From: Bradyrhizobium sp.
GTDB lineage: Bacteria; Pseudomonadota; Alphaproteobacteria; Rhizobiales; Xanthobacteraceae
NCBI GenBank assembly: GCA_030681365.1
Contig: JAUXWH010000053.1
Coordinates: forward strand, 1 to 63,316
Direction of reading: 5' to 3'
DNA length: 63,316 nt
The notes under the pieces are model-generated. The model was not told the DNA's origin, searched no databases, and saw only the letters and a program-made list of their open reading frames with translations. The translations under genes and the position numbers were made by a program. Below are positions 33,549 through 42,581 of the stretch, piece by piece (position 1 is the first letter of the stretch; every line of letters starts with the position of its first letter).

Positions 33549-33851
33549 CTACGTGAACACCGCGTGGTAGCCGTTGCCGCCCGGCACCGGCCCGACCGGT
33601 ACCAGGAAGATTTCCAGCGTGCCGAGCGCCGGATGCCGGACCGGATAGATCGCCTGCGGCAAAAAGGGACCGGCGGGAGCGACGAACAGCAGCGAGAACG
33701 CCCCGCCCTCGCGGATCGCCTGCCCGACGGATTCGGTCCTGGCGAGCGTCAGCGGCACCATGCCGCGCGGCGACCCCATCTCGAAGATGGCATTGAGATG
33801 CGGTGCGAAATCGTCGATGCTCAGCGTCGCGATATCGGGCGATGATGCCAT
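33549..33851 (-). CDS. DUF6916-like small protein convergent with the tail-collar operon
   Basis: A 100-residue protein: MASSPDIATLSIDDFAPHLNAIF... then a beta-rich core (PLTLARTESVGQAIREGGAFSLLFVAP) and a tail (HPALGTLEIFLVPVGPVPGG). It resembles the short DUF6916 family, which I recall being encoded near MdpB-like tail collar genes; that association is from memory. The role is unknown. It has no signal peptide. Its convergent position next to three collar genes supports membership in the same system. Confidence 0.75.
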   Translation of the reverse strand: MASSPDIATLSIDDFAPHLNAIFEMGSPRGMVPLTLARTESVGQAIREGGAFSLLFVAPAGPFLPQAIYPVRHPALGTLEIFLVPVGPVPGGNGYHAVFT

Positions 33852-33953
33852 TGCAATATCCTGGCGGTTGGGCTTCCCCTATAGCACATCACGTGCGTCC
33901 AGCCATCGAATCGACGCTGCCGGCCGATCCAGCGGTCCGGAACGAGGTCCATC

Positions 33954-35738
33954 ATGCACGCGCCTTCGTCCCATCAGTCCTCCGGCGCCGCTGCGGCGCA
34001 GCATCCGAAACACGGCGCCGATCGCATCGCCCCCGATGGGGCGGGGCAGAATTTCTATTCGATCGATCGCGGCCTGCGCGACCTGCTCCGGCTCTATCTG
34101 CAACCCAACGACTTCTCCCGGCTCGAGCCCCACTTCGACCGGCTTGGCGCCTTGGCCGGCGGCCGACTCGACGAACTCGCGAGGGTCGCCGACAAGCACC
34201 CGCCGGTGCTGCAGGCGCGCGACCGGTTGGGCCGCGACGAGGACTGGATCGACTACCATTCCTCCTACCGCGAGATGGAACAGATCGCGTTCGGCGACTT
34301 CCAGTTTCACGCCATGAGCCACCGCACCGGCACGCTCGGGATGGAGCGCCCGCTGCCGGCGGTGGCCAAATACGCCCTGCAATATCTGTTCGTGCAGGCC
34401 GAGTTCGGGCTGATGTGCCCGATCAGCGTCACCGACACCTCGATCCACCTGATCCGCAAATTCGCCAGCGCCGAGCTGCAGGAATACCTGCTGCCGAAAA
34501 TGCTGTCCGGCGACCTCGCCACGATGTGGAAAGGCACGCAGTTCATGACCGAGCGCGCCGGCGGCTCGGACGTCGGCGGCATCGAGACGGTCGCCCGCAA
34601 GGTTGACGGTACCTGGCGGCTCACCGGGGACAAATGGTTCTGCTCGCATGCCGACGCCGATGTAGCGCTGCTGCTGGCGCGGCCCGAGGGCGCGCCTTCC
34701 GGCACCAAAGGGCTCGCGCTGTTCGCGATGCCGCGAAGGCGCAAGGACGGCAGCCGCAACGCCTACCGCATCGTGCGGCTCAAGGACAAGCTCGGCACCC
34801 GCTCGATGGCGTCGGGCGAGATTTTACTGGAGGGCGCCGAGGCCTGGCTGGTCGGTGAGGCCGATCGCGGCCTCAAGCAGATGATGGAGCAGGTCAACCT
34901 GTCGCGGCTGTCGCACGGCGTCCGCGCCGCGGCGATGATGCGGCGCTGTGTCAACGAGGCGATGATCTGCGCACGCCACCGCGTGGCGTTCGGCAAGACC
35001 ATCATCGAATATCCGCTGCTGCGCCGGCAGCTGCTCAAGATCATCGTGCCGGCCGAACAGTCGCTGTCGATGTTCCTGTTTGCCGCCAGCGCCCTGGACC
35101 GCGCCAATGCCGGCTCCAGGCCGGCCGAAGACTGCCTGCGCATCCTCACGCCGCTTTTGAAATTCCGCGCCTGTCGCGACAACGTTCCGGTGGCGACAGG
35201 TGCCATGGAAGTGCGCGGCGGCAACGGCTATATCGAGGAATGGGTGCACGCCAGGCTGATCCGCGACGCCCATATCGGCGTGCTCTGGGAAGGCACCAGC
35301 AACATCAACGCGCTCGACATCGTCACCCGCGCGGTCGGCAAGAGCGGCGCCCATCGCACGCTGGCGACCGCGCTGACCAACCTGCTCGATCACGCCCGCC
35401 TCATTCCCGCCGCGTTCCGCGACCGCCTGCGCATGGCACTCGAACGGACGCTCGGCCTCGTCGAGCGCGTCGCGGCCGAGCCGGCGCTGGAAGCCAATGC
35501 GCGGCAGGCGGCAAGCGCGCTCTATCACGTCGCCAGCGCCATCTTGATGACCTGGGAAGCCGCCCAGCCGGGCGCCGATGCACGCCGCGCGCTCTACGCG
35601 CGGCTGGTCCTCGACCACCGCCTCAGCGCGCAGGATCCGCTTGATCCCGCCGACGGCGATCTCGAACGCGCAATCGCGGAGCTGGTGTTTTCGCAGCGGC
35701 CGGTGACGCTGGCGGAGGTTGCGGGGTTGCTGGGCTAG
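33954..35738 (+). CDS. Acyl-CoA dehydrogenase, AidB/isovaleryl-like
   Basis: A 594-residue FAD enzyme of the acyl-CoA dehydrogenase superfamily in the longer AidB-like form. The middle-domain signature MWKGTQFMTERAGGSDVGG and the FAD segments EVRGGNGYIEEWVHARLIRDAHIG are present. The catalytic-base position is likely the Glu of LWEGTSNIN. The C-terminal 120 residues are an extra helical domain, as in AidB. AidB proteins are linked to alkylation damage, but many relatives oxidise branched-chain acyl-CoA. GAGG lies upstream of the ATG. Two catabolic genes follow, which favours an acyl-CoA oxidation role. Confidence 0.9.
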   Translation: MHAPSSHQSSGAAAAQHPKHGADRIAPDGAGQNFYSIDRGLRDLLRLYLQPNDFSRLEPHFDRLGALAGGRLDELARVADKHPPVLQARDRLGRDEDWIDYHSSYREMEQIAFGDFQFHAMSHRTGTLGMERPLPAVAKYALQYLFVQAEFGLMCPISVTDTSIHLIRKFASAELQEYLLPKMLSGDLATMWKGTQFMTERAGGSDVGGIETVARKVDGTWRLTGDKWFCSHADADVALLLARPEGAPSGTKGLALFAMPRRRKDGSRNAYRIVRLKDKLGTRSMASGEILLEGAEAWLVGEADRGLKQMMEQVNLSRLSHGVRAAAMMRRCVNEAMICARHRVAFGKTIIEYPLLRRQLLKIIVPAEQSLSMFLFAASALDRANAGSRPAEDCLRILTPLLKFRACRDNVPVATGAMEVRGGNGYIEEWVHARLIRDAHIGVLWEGTSNINALDIVTRAVGKSGAHRTLATALTNLLDHARLIPAAFRDRLRMALERTLGLVERVAAEPALEANARQAASALYHVASAILMTWEAAQPGADARRALYARLVLDHRLSAQDPLDPADGDLERAIAELVFSQRPVTLAEVAGLLG

Positions 35739-35750
35739 GCACCCTCTTCC

Positions 35751-35777
35751 GTCGTCCCCGCGTTCGCGGGGGACGAC
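35751..35777. repeat. Short hairpin (GTCGTCCCC/GGGGACGAC)
   Basis: GTCGTCCCC at 35751 pairs with GGGGACGAC ending at 35777 around GCGTTCGCG plus one extra G. It follows the acyl-CoA dehydrogenase stop by 12 bases and could act as a terminator or a solo repeat unit. Similar bases occur in the element near 4510-4527. Confidence 0.6.
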
Positions 35778-35897
35778 AATTGTGATGTGATGCGTGAAAA
35801 GTCACCCGCCTCCATTTTCTAGTTCCCCTCCCCTCGGACTCCGCTAGATTGCCCTCCAGGTCGCAACAAGACCAAAGCCTCCCGGGAGGACAGTCGC

Positions 35898-37052
35898 ATG
35901 CACAAAGGGCGTGTGGTTTTCGGCGCCATGGACGAGGTGATCTTCGGCACGCCGGCCGCAGAAGCCATCGTCGGGCAACTGGACCGTCTAGGTGCGAACC
36001 GCGCTTTCCTGATGGTCAGCGGCACGCTGAACCGCGAAACCGACGAGATCGCAAAAATCAGGACGGCGCTGGGCCCGCGTTGCGCAGGCTTGTTCGACGC
36101 GATGCCGGCGCATACGCCGCGCGCCGCGGTCATCGCGGCGTCCGGGCAGGCCCGCGCCGCCGGCGCCGACCTCATCGTCACGGTCGGCGGCGGCTCGATC
36201 ACCGACGGCGCCAAGGCGGTGCAGATCTGCCTCGCCAACGACATCCGTGACGTCGAGGATATCGACAGGGTCCGCGCCCACAAGGGCGGCACGCCCGCCA
36301 TGAACCCGCCGACGGTGCGCCAGATCAGCGTGCCCACCACGATTGCCGGCGGAGAGTTCAGCGCCATTGCCGGCGTCACCAACGAACGCACCAAGGTCAA
36401 GGAGCGACTGGCCCATCCCCTGGTGATGCCGCGGGCGGCGATCCTCGATCCCGCGCTGACCGTGCACACGCCGGAATGGCTGTTCCTGTCGACCGGCATC
36501 CGCGCCGTCGACCATTGCGTCGAAGGCATTTGTTCGCGCGAGGCGCATCCTTACGCCGACGCCCAGGCGATCAAGGGATTGTCGATGTTGGGGCAGGGCC
36601 TGCCCCGGGTGAAGGCCGATCCTGGCGACCTCGATGCCAGGATGGATTGCCAGATCGGCACCTGGCTCTCGATGGGACCCTTGTCGTCGGGCGTGCCGAT
36701 GGGCGCCAGCCACGGCATCGGCTATGTGCTCGGCGCCGTCTACGACGTGCCGCACGGCTATACTTCCTGCGTGATGCTGCCCTCGGTGATGCGGTGGAAC
36801 AAGTCCGCCAATGCGGAGCGGCAGGCACTGGTATCGGCCGCGATGGGCCAGCCCGGCCGGGACGCCGGCGACGTGCTGGATGCCTTCATCCGCGGCCTCG
36901 GCATGCCGCACAGCCTGCAGGACGTCCGGATCGGCCCCGAGCATTTCGACCGCATCGCCGAGCAGGCGATGGGGACGCCGTGGGTCCCGCGCAACCCGCG
37001 CAAGATCGATTCCGCCGCACAGTTGCGCGAAATTCTCGTTCTGGCCGCCTGA
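35898..37052 (+). CDS. Iron-containing alcohol dehydrogenase/maleylacetate reductase family
   Basis: A 384-residue metal-dependent dehydrogenase. The nucleotide-binding turn is TVGGGSITDGAK near 95-105. The metal site is expected from D and H residues in GIRAVDHCVEGI, SHGIGYVLG and PHGYTSCVML, all present. MHKGRVVFGAMDEVIFG at the start and PTTIAGGEFSAIAGVTNE are typical of maleylacetate reductase-like members. The family reduces maleylacetate or oxidises alcohols with NAD(P). GGGAGGAC is upstream of the ATG. It is 15 bases before the acyl-CoA ligase gene, so both are co-transcribed, probably for breakdown of an aromatic or branched acid. Confidence 0.88.
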   Translation: MHKGRVVFGAMDEVIFGTPAAEAIVGQLDRLGANRAFLMVSGTLNRETDEIAKIRTALGPRCAGLFDAMPAHTPRAAVIAASGQARAAGADLIVTVGGGSITDGAKAVQICLANDIRDVEDIDRVRAHKGGTPAMNPPTVRQISVPTTIAGGEFSAIAGVTNERTKVKERLAHPLVMPRAAILDPALTVHTPEWLFLSTGIRAVDHCVEGICSREAHPYADAQAIKGLSMLGQGLPRVKADPGDLDARMDCQIGTWLSMGPLSSGVPMGASHGIGYVLGAVYDVPHGYTSCVMLPSVMRWNKSANAERQALVSAAMGQPGRDAGDVLDAFIRGLGMPHSLQDVRIGPEHFDRIAEQAMGTPWVPRNPRKIDSAAQLREILVLAA

Positions 37053-37067
37053 AAAAACGGAGAACAA

Positions 37068-38618
37068 ATGTACACCGGCAAGCATGCTCATCTGCGCCCG
37101 CTGCAGCCCGCCTTCATCATGGCAGGGTCCGGCGAGACCGTGACCTATCGCGAGCTGGAGGCGCGCAGCAACCGGCTGGCGCACCTGTTGCGCAATCTCG
37201 GCCTGAAGCGGCTCGATCACTATGCGATCTTCATGGAAAACAACAGCCGCTATCTGGAAACCTGCGGCGCCGGCGAGCGCTCCGGCCTGTATTACACCTG
37301 TGTCAATTCGTACCTGACGCCGAGCGAACTCGCCTACATCGTCGGCAACAGCGAATCCCGCGTGCTGTTTACGTCGGTGGCCAAACTCGACGTCGCCCGC
37401 GAGGCGCTCAAGGAATGCCCCAGGGTCGAACTCTGCGTCGTGGTCGATGGCCCAGGCGAAAGCGACCGCATCGTCGGCCTGCGCGAAGCCACGGCCGGGC
37501 TGCCCGGCACACCGATCGCGGACGAATGCGTCGGCACGGCGATGCTCTATTCGTCCGGTACCACCGGCCGCCCCAAGGGCATTTTGCGGCCGCTGCCGGA
37601 ACTGCCGGCAGACCAGCAGCTGCCGCTGTTCGATTTCCTGCACAAGCTCTGGCAGTACCGCGAGGGCATGATCTATCTGTCGCCGGCGCCGCTGTATCAT
37701 TCGGCGCCGCAGGCCGCCGTCAATCTCGCGATCAAGAGCGGCGGCACCGTCATCATCATGGAAGCGTTCGATCCCGAGCGTTACCTCGACCTGGTCGAGC
37801 AATGGGGCGTCACCCACACCCAGCTGGTGCCGACCATGTTCTCGCGCATGCTGAAGCTGCCGGAGGCCAGGCGGAAAGGCCATGACCTGTCCTCGCTCGA
37901 GATTGCGATCCATGCCGCGGCGCCGTGTCCGGCGGCGGTGAAGGAAGATATGATCAAATGGTGGGGACCGATCATCCACGAATATTACGGCGCCACCGAG
38001 GGCCTCGGCTTCACCGCCTGCAACAGCGAGGAATGGTTGGCGCACCGCGGCAGCGTCGGCCGCGTGCTGCTCGGCGACCTCCATATTCTCGATGAGGACA
38101 TGAAACCCTGCCCGATCGGCACGCCGGGCACGGTCTGGTTCAAGACCGCGACGCCGTTCGAATATTTCAACGATCCGAACAAGACCCAGGAGGCGCGCTC
38201 GCCGGACGGCAGCATGAGCACGGTCGGCGACGTCGGCTATGTCGACAAGGACAATTTCCTCTACCTGACCGACCGCGCGACCTTCATGATCATTTCCGGC
38301 GGCGTCAACATCTATCCGCAGGAATGCGAGAACCTGCTGATCACCCATCCCAAGATCGCGGACGCCGCCGTATTCGGCGTGCCCAATGCCGATCTCGGCG
38401 AGGAAGTGAAGGCCGTGGTGCAGCCGATGCCGGGTATCGCGCCCAGCGCTGATCTGGCCGACGAGCTGATCGCCTTCTGCGGCCAGTCGCTGTCGCGCCA
38501 AAAAGTGCCGCGCTCGATCGATTTCGAGGCGGAACTGCCGCGGCTGCCGACCGGCAAGCTCTACAAACGGTTGCTGCGCGACCGCTACTGGGGCGACAAG
38601 ACGTCCCGGATTCTGTAG
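37068..38618 (+). CDS. AMP-binding acyl-CoA synthetase
   Basis: A 516-residue ANL-superfamily ligase that activates an acid to acyl-AMP and then acyl-CoA. The P-loop is YSSGTTGRPKGI near 160-172, the A5 motif is YYGATEGLGF, the A7-A8 part is YLTDRATFMIISGGVNIYPQE, and the final lysine region is LPTGKLYKRLL. The last is the catalytic Lys for adenylation. It is in line with a Fe-dehydrogenase 15 bases upstream and an acyl-CoA dehydrogenase further up, a ligase-dehydrogenase pairing that suggests degradation of a carboxylic acid. The acid is not identifiable from sequence. Confidence 0.92.
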   Translation: MYTGKHAHLRPLQPAFIMAGSGETVTYRELEARSNRLAHLLRNLGLKRLDHYAIFMENNSRYLETCGAGERSGLYYTCVNSYLTPSELAYIVGNSESRVLFTSVAKLDVAREALKECPRVELCVVVDGPGESDRIVGLREATAGLPGTPIADECVGTAMLYSSGTTGRPKGILRPLPELPADQQLPLFDFLHKLWQYREGMIYLSPAPLYHSAPQAAVNLAIKSGGTVIIMEAFDPERYLDLVEQWGVTHTQLVPTMFSRMLKLPEARRKGHDLSSLEIAIHAAAPCPAAVKEDMIKWWGPIIHEYYGATEGLGFTACNSEEWLAHRGSVGRVLLGDLHILDEDMKPCPIGTPGTVWFKTATPFEYFNDPNKTQEARSPDGSMSTVGDVGYVDKDNFLYLTDRATFMIISGGVNIYPQECENLLITHPKIADAAVFGVPNADLGEEVKAVVQPMPGIAPSADLADELIAFCGQSLSRQKVPRSIDFEAELPRLPTGKLYKRLLRDRYWGDKTSRIL

Positions 38619-38742
38619 CGGCGACAACAGGCCTGTAATCCGCTATTGCGCGGCGAACGGATCCGCATGGCATAAGCTTTGAATAGGTCTATGCCTGCCA
38701 ATCCTGTACGGATGGCACCGGGACCGACCGGAAGGGAAATAA

Positions 38743-40539
38743 GTGGCCGCGCCTATCAATGTCGAAGTCTACAGCGATGCCCTGGTCGTACTCGGGACGG
38801 CCGGCATCGTGGTGCCCATGGTGCGCCGTTTCGGGATCAGCCCCGTGCTCGGCTACCTCGCGGCAGGGGCGGTGCTGGGCCCGCTCGGACTGGGCTCCCT
38901 CATCAAGACCGTTCCGTTCCTGTACTGGCTAACGGTGGTTGACGCCAGGAACGTCGCCGGCATTGCCGAACTCGGGGTGGTCTTCCTGCTGTTCATCATC
39001 GGCATGGAGCTGTCCTTCGAACGTCTCAAGCTCATGCGCCGCATGGTGTTCGGGCTCGGAAGCCTGCAGATCATCCTCTCCGCCACGGTGATCGGCGGCA
39101 TTGCCAGCCTGTTCGGCAACCCGCCCACGGTATCGATCATCCTCGGCGCGTGTCTGGCCCTGTCCTCGACTGCGATCGTCATAGAGGTGCTTTCCAACCA
39201 TGGCCGGCTCGCCACCACGGCCGGCCGCACCAGTTTCGCCGTTCTGCTAGCGCAGGACCTGGCCGTGGTTCCGATCCTGCTTCTGGTCTCGATCATGGGA
39301 AACCGGACGGACAGCTCGGTGATGACCAACATCGGGTTCGCATTCGTGAATGCGACGCTGGCCGTCGCAGCGATCGTGATCGTCGGCCGTCTGCTGCTGA
39401 GGCCGCTGTTCCGGCTGGTCGCTTCCACCGGCTCGCCCGAACTGTTCGTGGCGGCGGCGCTGTTTGCGATCATCGGCGCTGGTTTCGCCGCCGCCATGGC
39501 CGGACTTTCGATGGCGCTGGGGGCATTCGTCGCGGGGCTGCTGCTCGCCGAGACCGAATTCCGCAAGGCGATCGAAACCACCATCGGCCCCTTCAAGGGG
39601 CTGCTGCTTGGTATATTCTTCTTTACCGTCGGCATGAATATCGACATCCGTGAGCTCATCCGCGAGCCGCTGCTGCTCGTTGCATCCGTCGTCGGGCTCA
39701 TCGTCATCAAGTCTGTCCTGATGATCGGTCTCGCCCGTAGCTTCCGCCTGCCCTGGTCCACTGCGATCGAATCCGGTCTTCTGCTCGGCCCCGGCGGCGA
39801 GTTCGCATTCGTCGGCATCGGGCTCGCCACCTCGCTCGGCCTGGTCGCCTTCGACGTGTCCAGCTTCATCTTGACGGTGACGTCGATCACCATGGCGCTG
39901 ATTCCGGCGCTGGCTCTGGTGGCGCGGCGACTGGCGCCCAGGTTCCGGGAGCCCCGAACGCTCGACCCGGAACTCACCGTTGCGCCGGCCGGCGGCAACG
40001 GACATGCCATCGTCGTCGGCCACGGCCGGGTAGGACAAGTCGTCTGCACCCTGCTGGACCGGCACGGCTGTCCCTATCTTGCCGTCGATAATGACGCTAA
40101 CGCCGTGCCCGAACAGCGGCGAAGCGGACGCGAGGTCTATTACGGCGACGCCACGCTCCCGGAATTCCTCAAGGCATGTGGGGTGATGAGCGCCAAGGCC
40201 GTGATCGTCACGGTTGCCGCGGCGGATGCGATCGACGAAGTCGTGCGACAGGTGCGCGCGCTGCGAAGCGACATCGTGATCGTTTCACGCGCCCGCGATG
40301 CCGCCCACGCGCGCCACCTGTATGCAATCGGCGTTACCGACGCCGTGCCCGAAACCATCGAAGCCAGCCTGCAATTGTCGGAAGCCGCATTGATCGGTTT
40401 GGGGCAGGCCACGGGGCTGGTCATTGCCTCGATTCACGAAAGGCGCGACGAGTTCCGGCACGAGCTGCAGCAGGCGGCCGGGCTGCCCGCGGAGAAACCG
40501 TCGAATTCGATTCGACGGAAAACACTCCGGCGGCCGTAA
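38743..40539 (+). CDS. CPA2 monovalent cation:proton antiporter with NAD-binding RCK domain (Kef-like)
   Basis: A 598-residue Kef/YbaL-like transporter. About 12-13 membrane helices fill residues 10-395, with LGYLAAGAVLGPLGLG near the start and FLLFIIGMELSFERLK, LSSTAIVIEVL and LLAQDLAVVPILLL. A C-terminal RCK/TrkA-N domain follows (HAIVVGHGRVGQVVCTLLDRHG, with the GxGxxG-type NAD site read as GHGRVG). The GTG start at 38743 has GGAAGGGA seven bases before it. Such proteins move K+ or Na+ against H+ and are gated by nucleotides or glutathione adducts. No KefG-type partner is nearby. Confidence 0.93.
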   Translation: MAAPINVEVYSDALVVLGTAGIVVPMVRRFGISPVLGYLAAGAVLGPLGLGSLIKTVPFLYWLTVVDARNVAGIAELGVVFLLFIIGMELSFERLKLMRRMVFGLGSLQIILSATVIGGIASLFGNPPTVSIILGACLALSSTAIVIEVLSNHGRLATTAGRTSFAVLLAQDLAVVPILLLVSIMGNRTDSSVMTNIGFAFVNATLAVAAIVIVGRLLLRPLFRLVASTGSPELFVAAALFAIIGAGFAAAMAGLSMALGAFVAGLLLAETEFRKAIETTIGPFKGLLLGIFFFTVGMNIDIRELIREPLLLVASVVGLIVIKSVLMIGLARSFRLPWSTAIESGLLLGPGGEFAFVGIGLATSLGLVAFDVSSFILTVTSITMALIPALALVARRLAPRFREPRTLDPELTVAPAGGNGHAIVVGHGRVGQVVCTLLDRHGCPYLAVDNDANAVPEQRRSGREVYYGDATLPEFLKACGVMSAKAVIVTVAAADAIDEVVRQVRALRSDIVIVSRARDAAHARHLYAIGVTDAVPETIEASLQLSEAALIGLGQATGLVIASIHERRDEFRHELQQAAGLPAEKPSNSIRRKTLRRP

Positions 40540-40594
40540 TACGGGCGCACCTGGAGCGCGATGAGATTAGGTTGCTGGAGCGGCACCGGAATTC

Positions 40595-40715
40595 ACCTCT
40601 CCCTTCGGGAGAGGTCGGCGCGTAGCGCCGCGTGAGGGGTTACGGTCTCTCGTTAGGCCAGCACCCCCTCACCCGATTTGCTGCGCAAATCGACCTCTCC
40701 CCGCTGGGGAGAGGT
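40595..40715. repeat. Compound palindromic element (ACCTCTCCC family)
   Basis: Two perfect hairpins bound the element: ACCTCTCCC-TTC-GGGAGAGGT at 40595-40615 and ACCTCTCCCC-GCT-GGGGAGAGGT at 40693-40715. Between them, GTGAGGGG and CCCCTCAC pair, and GATTTGCTGCGCAAATC forms another stem. It separates the convergent antiporter and methyltransferase genes. Confidence 0.8.
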
Positions 40716-40760
40716 AAGCAGAATCCGCGGACGACCGATTCAACTAAAAGCCATCTCGCT

Positions 40761-41540
40761 CTAGGGCCTGCGCCCGACGCCGGCGATACGCCCGTCCGAC
40801 GTCTCGCCTGGCGCGGACTTGCGCCAGGGCAGCAGCATCGATACCCGGTCCCTGTAGCGACGATAATCGTCGCCGAACAGATCGACCAGATCGCGCTCTT
40901 CCAGCCAGATCCCGACGAGGATGTAGGCGGTCGTGACTGCCGCGAACAGCAGGTGTCCGCCGGTCATGGTCGGCGCCGCCCAGAACGCGATGATGAAACC
41001 GAGATAGATCGGGTGCCGCACGAATTTGTAGTACAGCGGCGTGCGGAAGCGCGGCGCGGGCATCTCGCGGCCGGCGAGGTTGTTGGCGACCTGATGCAGC
41101 CCGAACAGCTCGAAGTGGTTGATCAGGAAAGTACTGGTCAGCACCAGCAGCCAGCCGACGAATGACAGTCCGGTGATCGCCATCGCGACTTGCGGATCGG
41201 CGACATGCCACACCACCGCGGGGATCGGCCGCCACTGCCAGAACAGCAGCACCAGCGCCAGGCTGGCGAGCAGCACATAGGTGCTGCGCTCGACCGGCTT
41301 CGGCACGAACTGCGTCCACCATTGCTTGAACTGCTTGCGGGCCATGACGCTGTGCTGGATCGCGAACAGCGACATCAGCAGCAGGTTCACGATCAGCGCC
41401 TCCGCGATTCCTCCCGCCGTTCCGCTATCGATGGTCTTCGGCACCGTCAGACCCGAAACGAAGCCGATGGCGTAGAGAAACGTGACGAAGAATACGACAT
41501 AGGATACGATACCGTAGAGAAATATGATCAGTCGGCTCAT
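40761..41540 (-). CDS. mddA: Methanethiol S-methyltransferase
   Basis: A 259-residue membrane methyltransferase with about five or six helices. It has the MddA/NnrU-isoprenylcysteine methyltransferase layout: FAIQHSVMARKQFKQWWTQFVPKPVERSTY near 60-88, LALVLLFWQWRPIP, FELFGLHQV, and the S-adenosylmethionine-binding part FRTPLYYKFVRHPIYLGFIIAFWAAPTMT, ending in ERDLVDLFGDDYRRYRDRV. MddA methylates methanethiol to dimethyl sulfide using S-adenosylmethionine. The strong match of the 'HSVMAR...VERSTYVL' blocks to known MddA is my reason for the symbol. It may relieve toxicity of methanethiol or make DMS. No sulfur-metabolism genes lie next to it. Confidence 0.82.
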   Translation of the reverse strand: MSRLIIFLYGIVSYVVFFVTFLYAIGFVSGLTVPKTIDSGTAGGIAEALIVNLLLMSLFAIQHSVMARKQFKQWWTQFVPKPVERSTYVLLASLALVLLFWQWRPIPAVVWHVADPQVAMAITGLSFVGWLLVLTSTFLINHFELFGLHQVANNLAGREMPAPRFRTPLYYKFVRHPIYLGFIIAFWAAPTMTGGHLLFAAVTTAYILVGIWLEERDLVDLFGDDYRRYRDRVSMLLPWRKSAPGETSDGRIAGVGRRP

Positions 41541-41598
41541 CTGCTCCTCCTGGCTATCAATGTGACGCGCAAGCTACGCGTCGTGGTGGGTAAGGCTC

Positions 41599-42540
41599 TC
41601 ATCTGCGAGGGTCCCGCTCGACGAAGACGATGCCGGACAGCACCAGCGCCGCGCCCGCCGCCTGCGCCCAGGTCGGCGCTTCGCCAAGCAGCAGGAACGC
41701 CAGAGCCGCGCCGAACACCGGCATCAGATTGACGAATTGCCCTGCCCGGACCGGTCCCAGTTCGGATACCCCGCGGGACCACAGCAGGAATCCGATCGCC
41801 GAAGCGAACAGCGCGATGTAGCCGATGTTCAGGAACACGCCGACCGAGCCGAGCGCCGCAAACGGATTCGTCGGGCCAAGCAACAGCGGCGGCAGCATCA
41901 TCAGAAGTGCCGCAGCCACGCTGGCGGCCAGTGCGACCGCTGGCGGCAGATCCGCCGGACGGCGGCGCAGGATCAGCGAATAGGCCGCCCAGATCGCGAC
42001 CGCCGCCAGCATCCACAAATCTCCGGCGCTGACACCCTGGGCAAGGATGCCGGCGGGGTCTCCGCGCGTGATCAGGACACCGGCGCCGACAATCGAGATC
42101 AGCGCGCCGCCGATCTGCCTGCCGGACGGCCGCCCCGATCCCAGAACCGCCGCGCCGGCGAGCGTCGCAATCGGGGTAAGCGACAGAATCAGGAGCGCGC
42201 TGGTGACGGTGGTACTTTGCAGCGCCAGATAAATCAGGATGTGGAACGCCGCGATCCCGGTCGCGCCAAGCGCTGTGATCAGCCGCCATTCGCGGCGCAG
42301 CACCGGCCAGGCGGCCAGCGTGCTTCGCCGGACAAAGGGCGCGATGATGGCGAGGGCGAGCAGCCAGCGCAGGAAATTGAGCGTCACCGGGTCGACCGCG
42401 CCGCGAAGCGCGCGGCCGGCGACGAAATTGCCGGACCAGAACAGCGCCGCCAGGGCCAGCGCCAACGCCGGGGACCGCAGCGCCGCGCGTATCCTCGTTA
42501 CACTTGTTTCAGATGACGTCAGAGCCGCCGCCGCTGTCAT
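41599..42540 (-). CDS. EamA/DMT family transporter
   Basis: A 313-residue inner-membrane protein with ten hydrophobic helices in two EamA repeats (ALAALFWSGNFVAGRALRGAVDPVTLNFLRW in the first; WMLAAVAIWAAYSLILRRRPADL in the second). The helix-3 segment and the typical PVFGAALAFLLLGEAPTWAQAAGAALVLSGIVFV at the end are clear. Members export amino acids or other small metabolites. The substrate is unknown. It is 58 bases from mddA on the same strand and may share a transcript with it. Confidence 0.9.
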   Translation of the reverse strand: MTAAAALTSSETSVTRIRAALRSPALALALAALFWSGNFVAGRALRGAVDPVTLNFLRWLLALAIIAPFVRRSTLAAWPVLRREWRLITALGATGIAAFHILIYLALQSTTVTSALLILSLTPIATLAGAAVLGSGRPSGRQIGGALISIVGAGVLITRGDPAGILAQGVSAGDLWMLAAVAIWAAYSLILRRRPADLPPAVALAASVAAALLMMLPPLLLGPTNPFAALGSVGVFLNIGYIALFASAIGFLLWSRGVSELGPVRAGQFVNLMPVFGAALAFLLLGEAPTWAQAAGAALVLSGIVFVERDPRR

Positions 42541-42581
42541 GCTTCACCGCCTTTTGCGCGTGGAAGCGTGACTCGCTAACA

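Noticed and set aside
35988..38627. A very long minus-strand open frame (about 880 codons) across the Fe-dehydrogenase and ligase genes
   Set aside because: It is antisense to two genes with clear domains; its low-complexity His/Arg/Gln content is what high-GC codon bias gives on the opposite strand.
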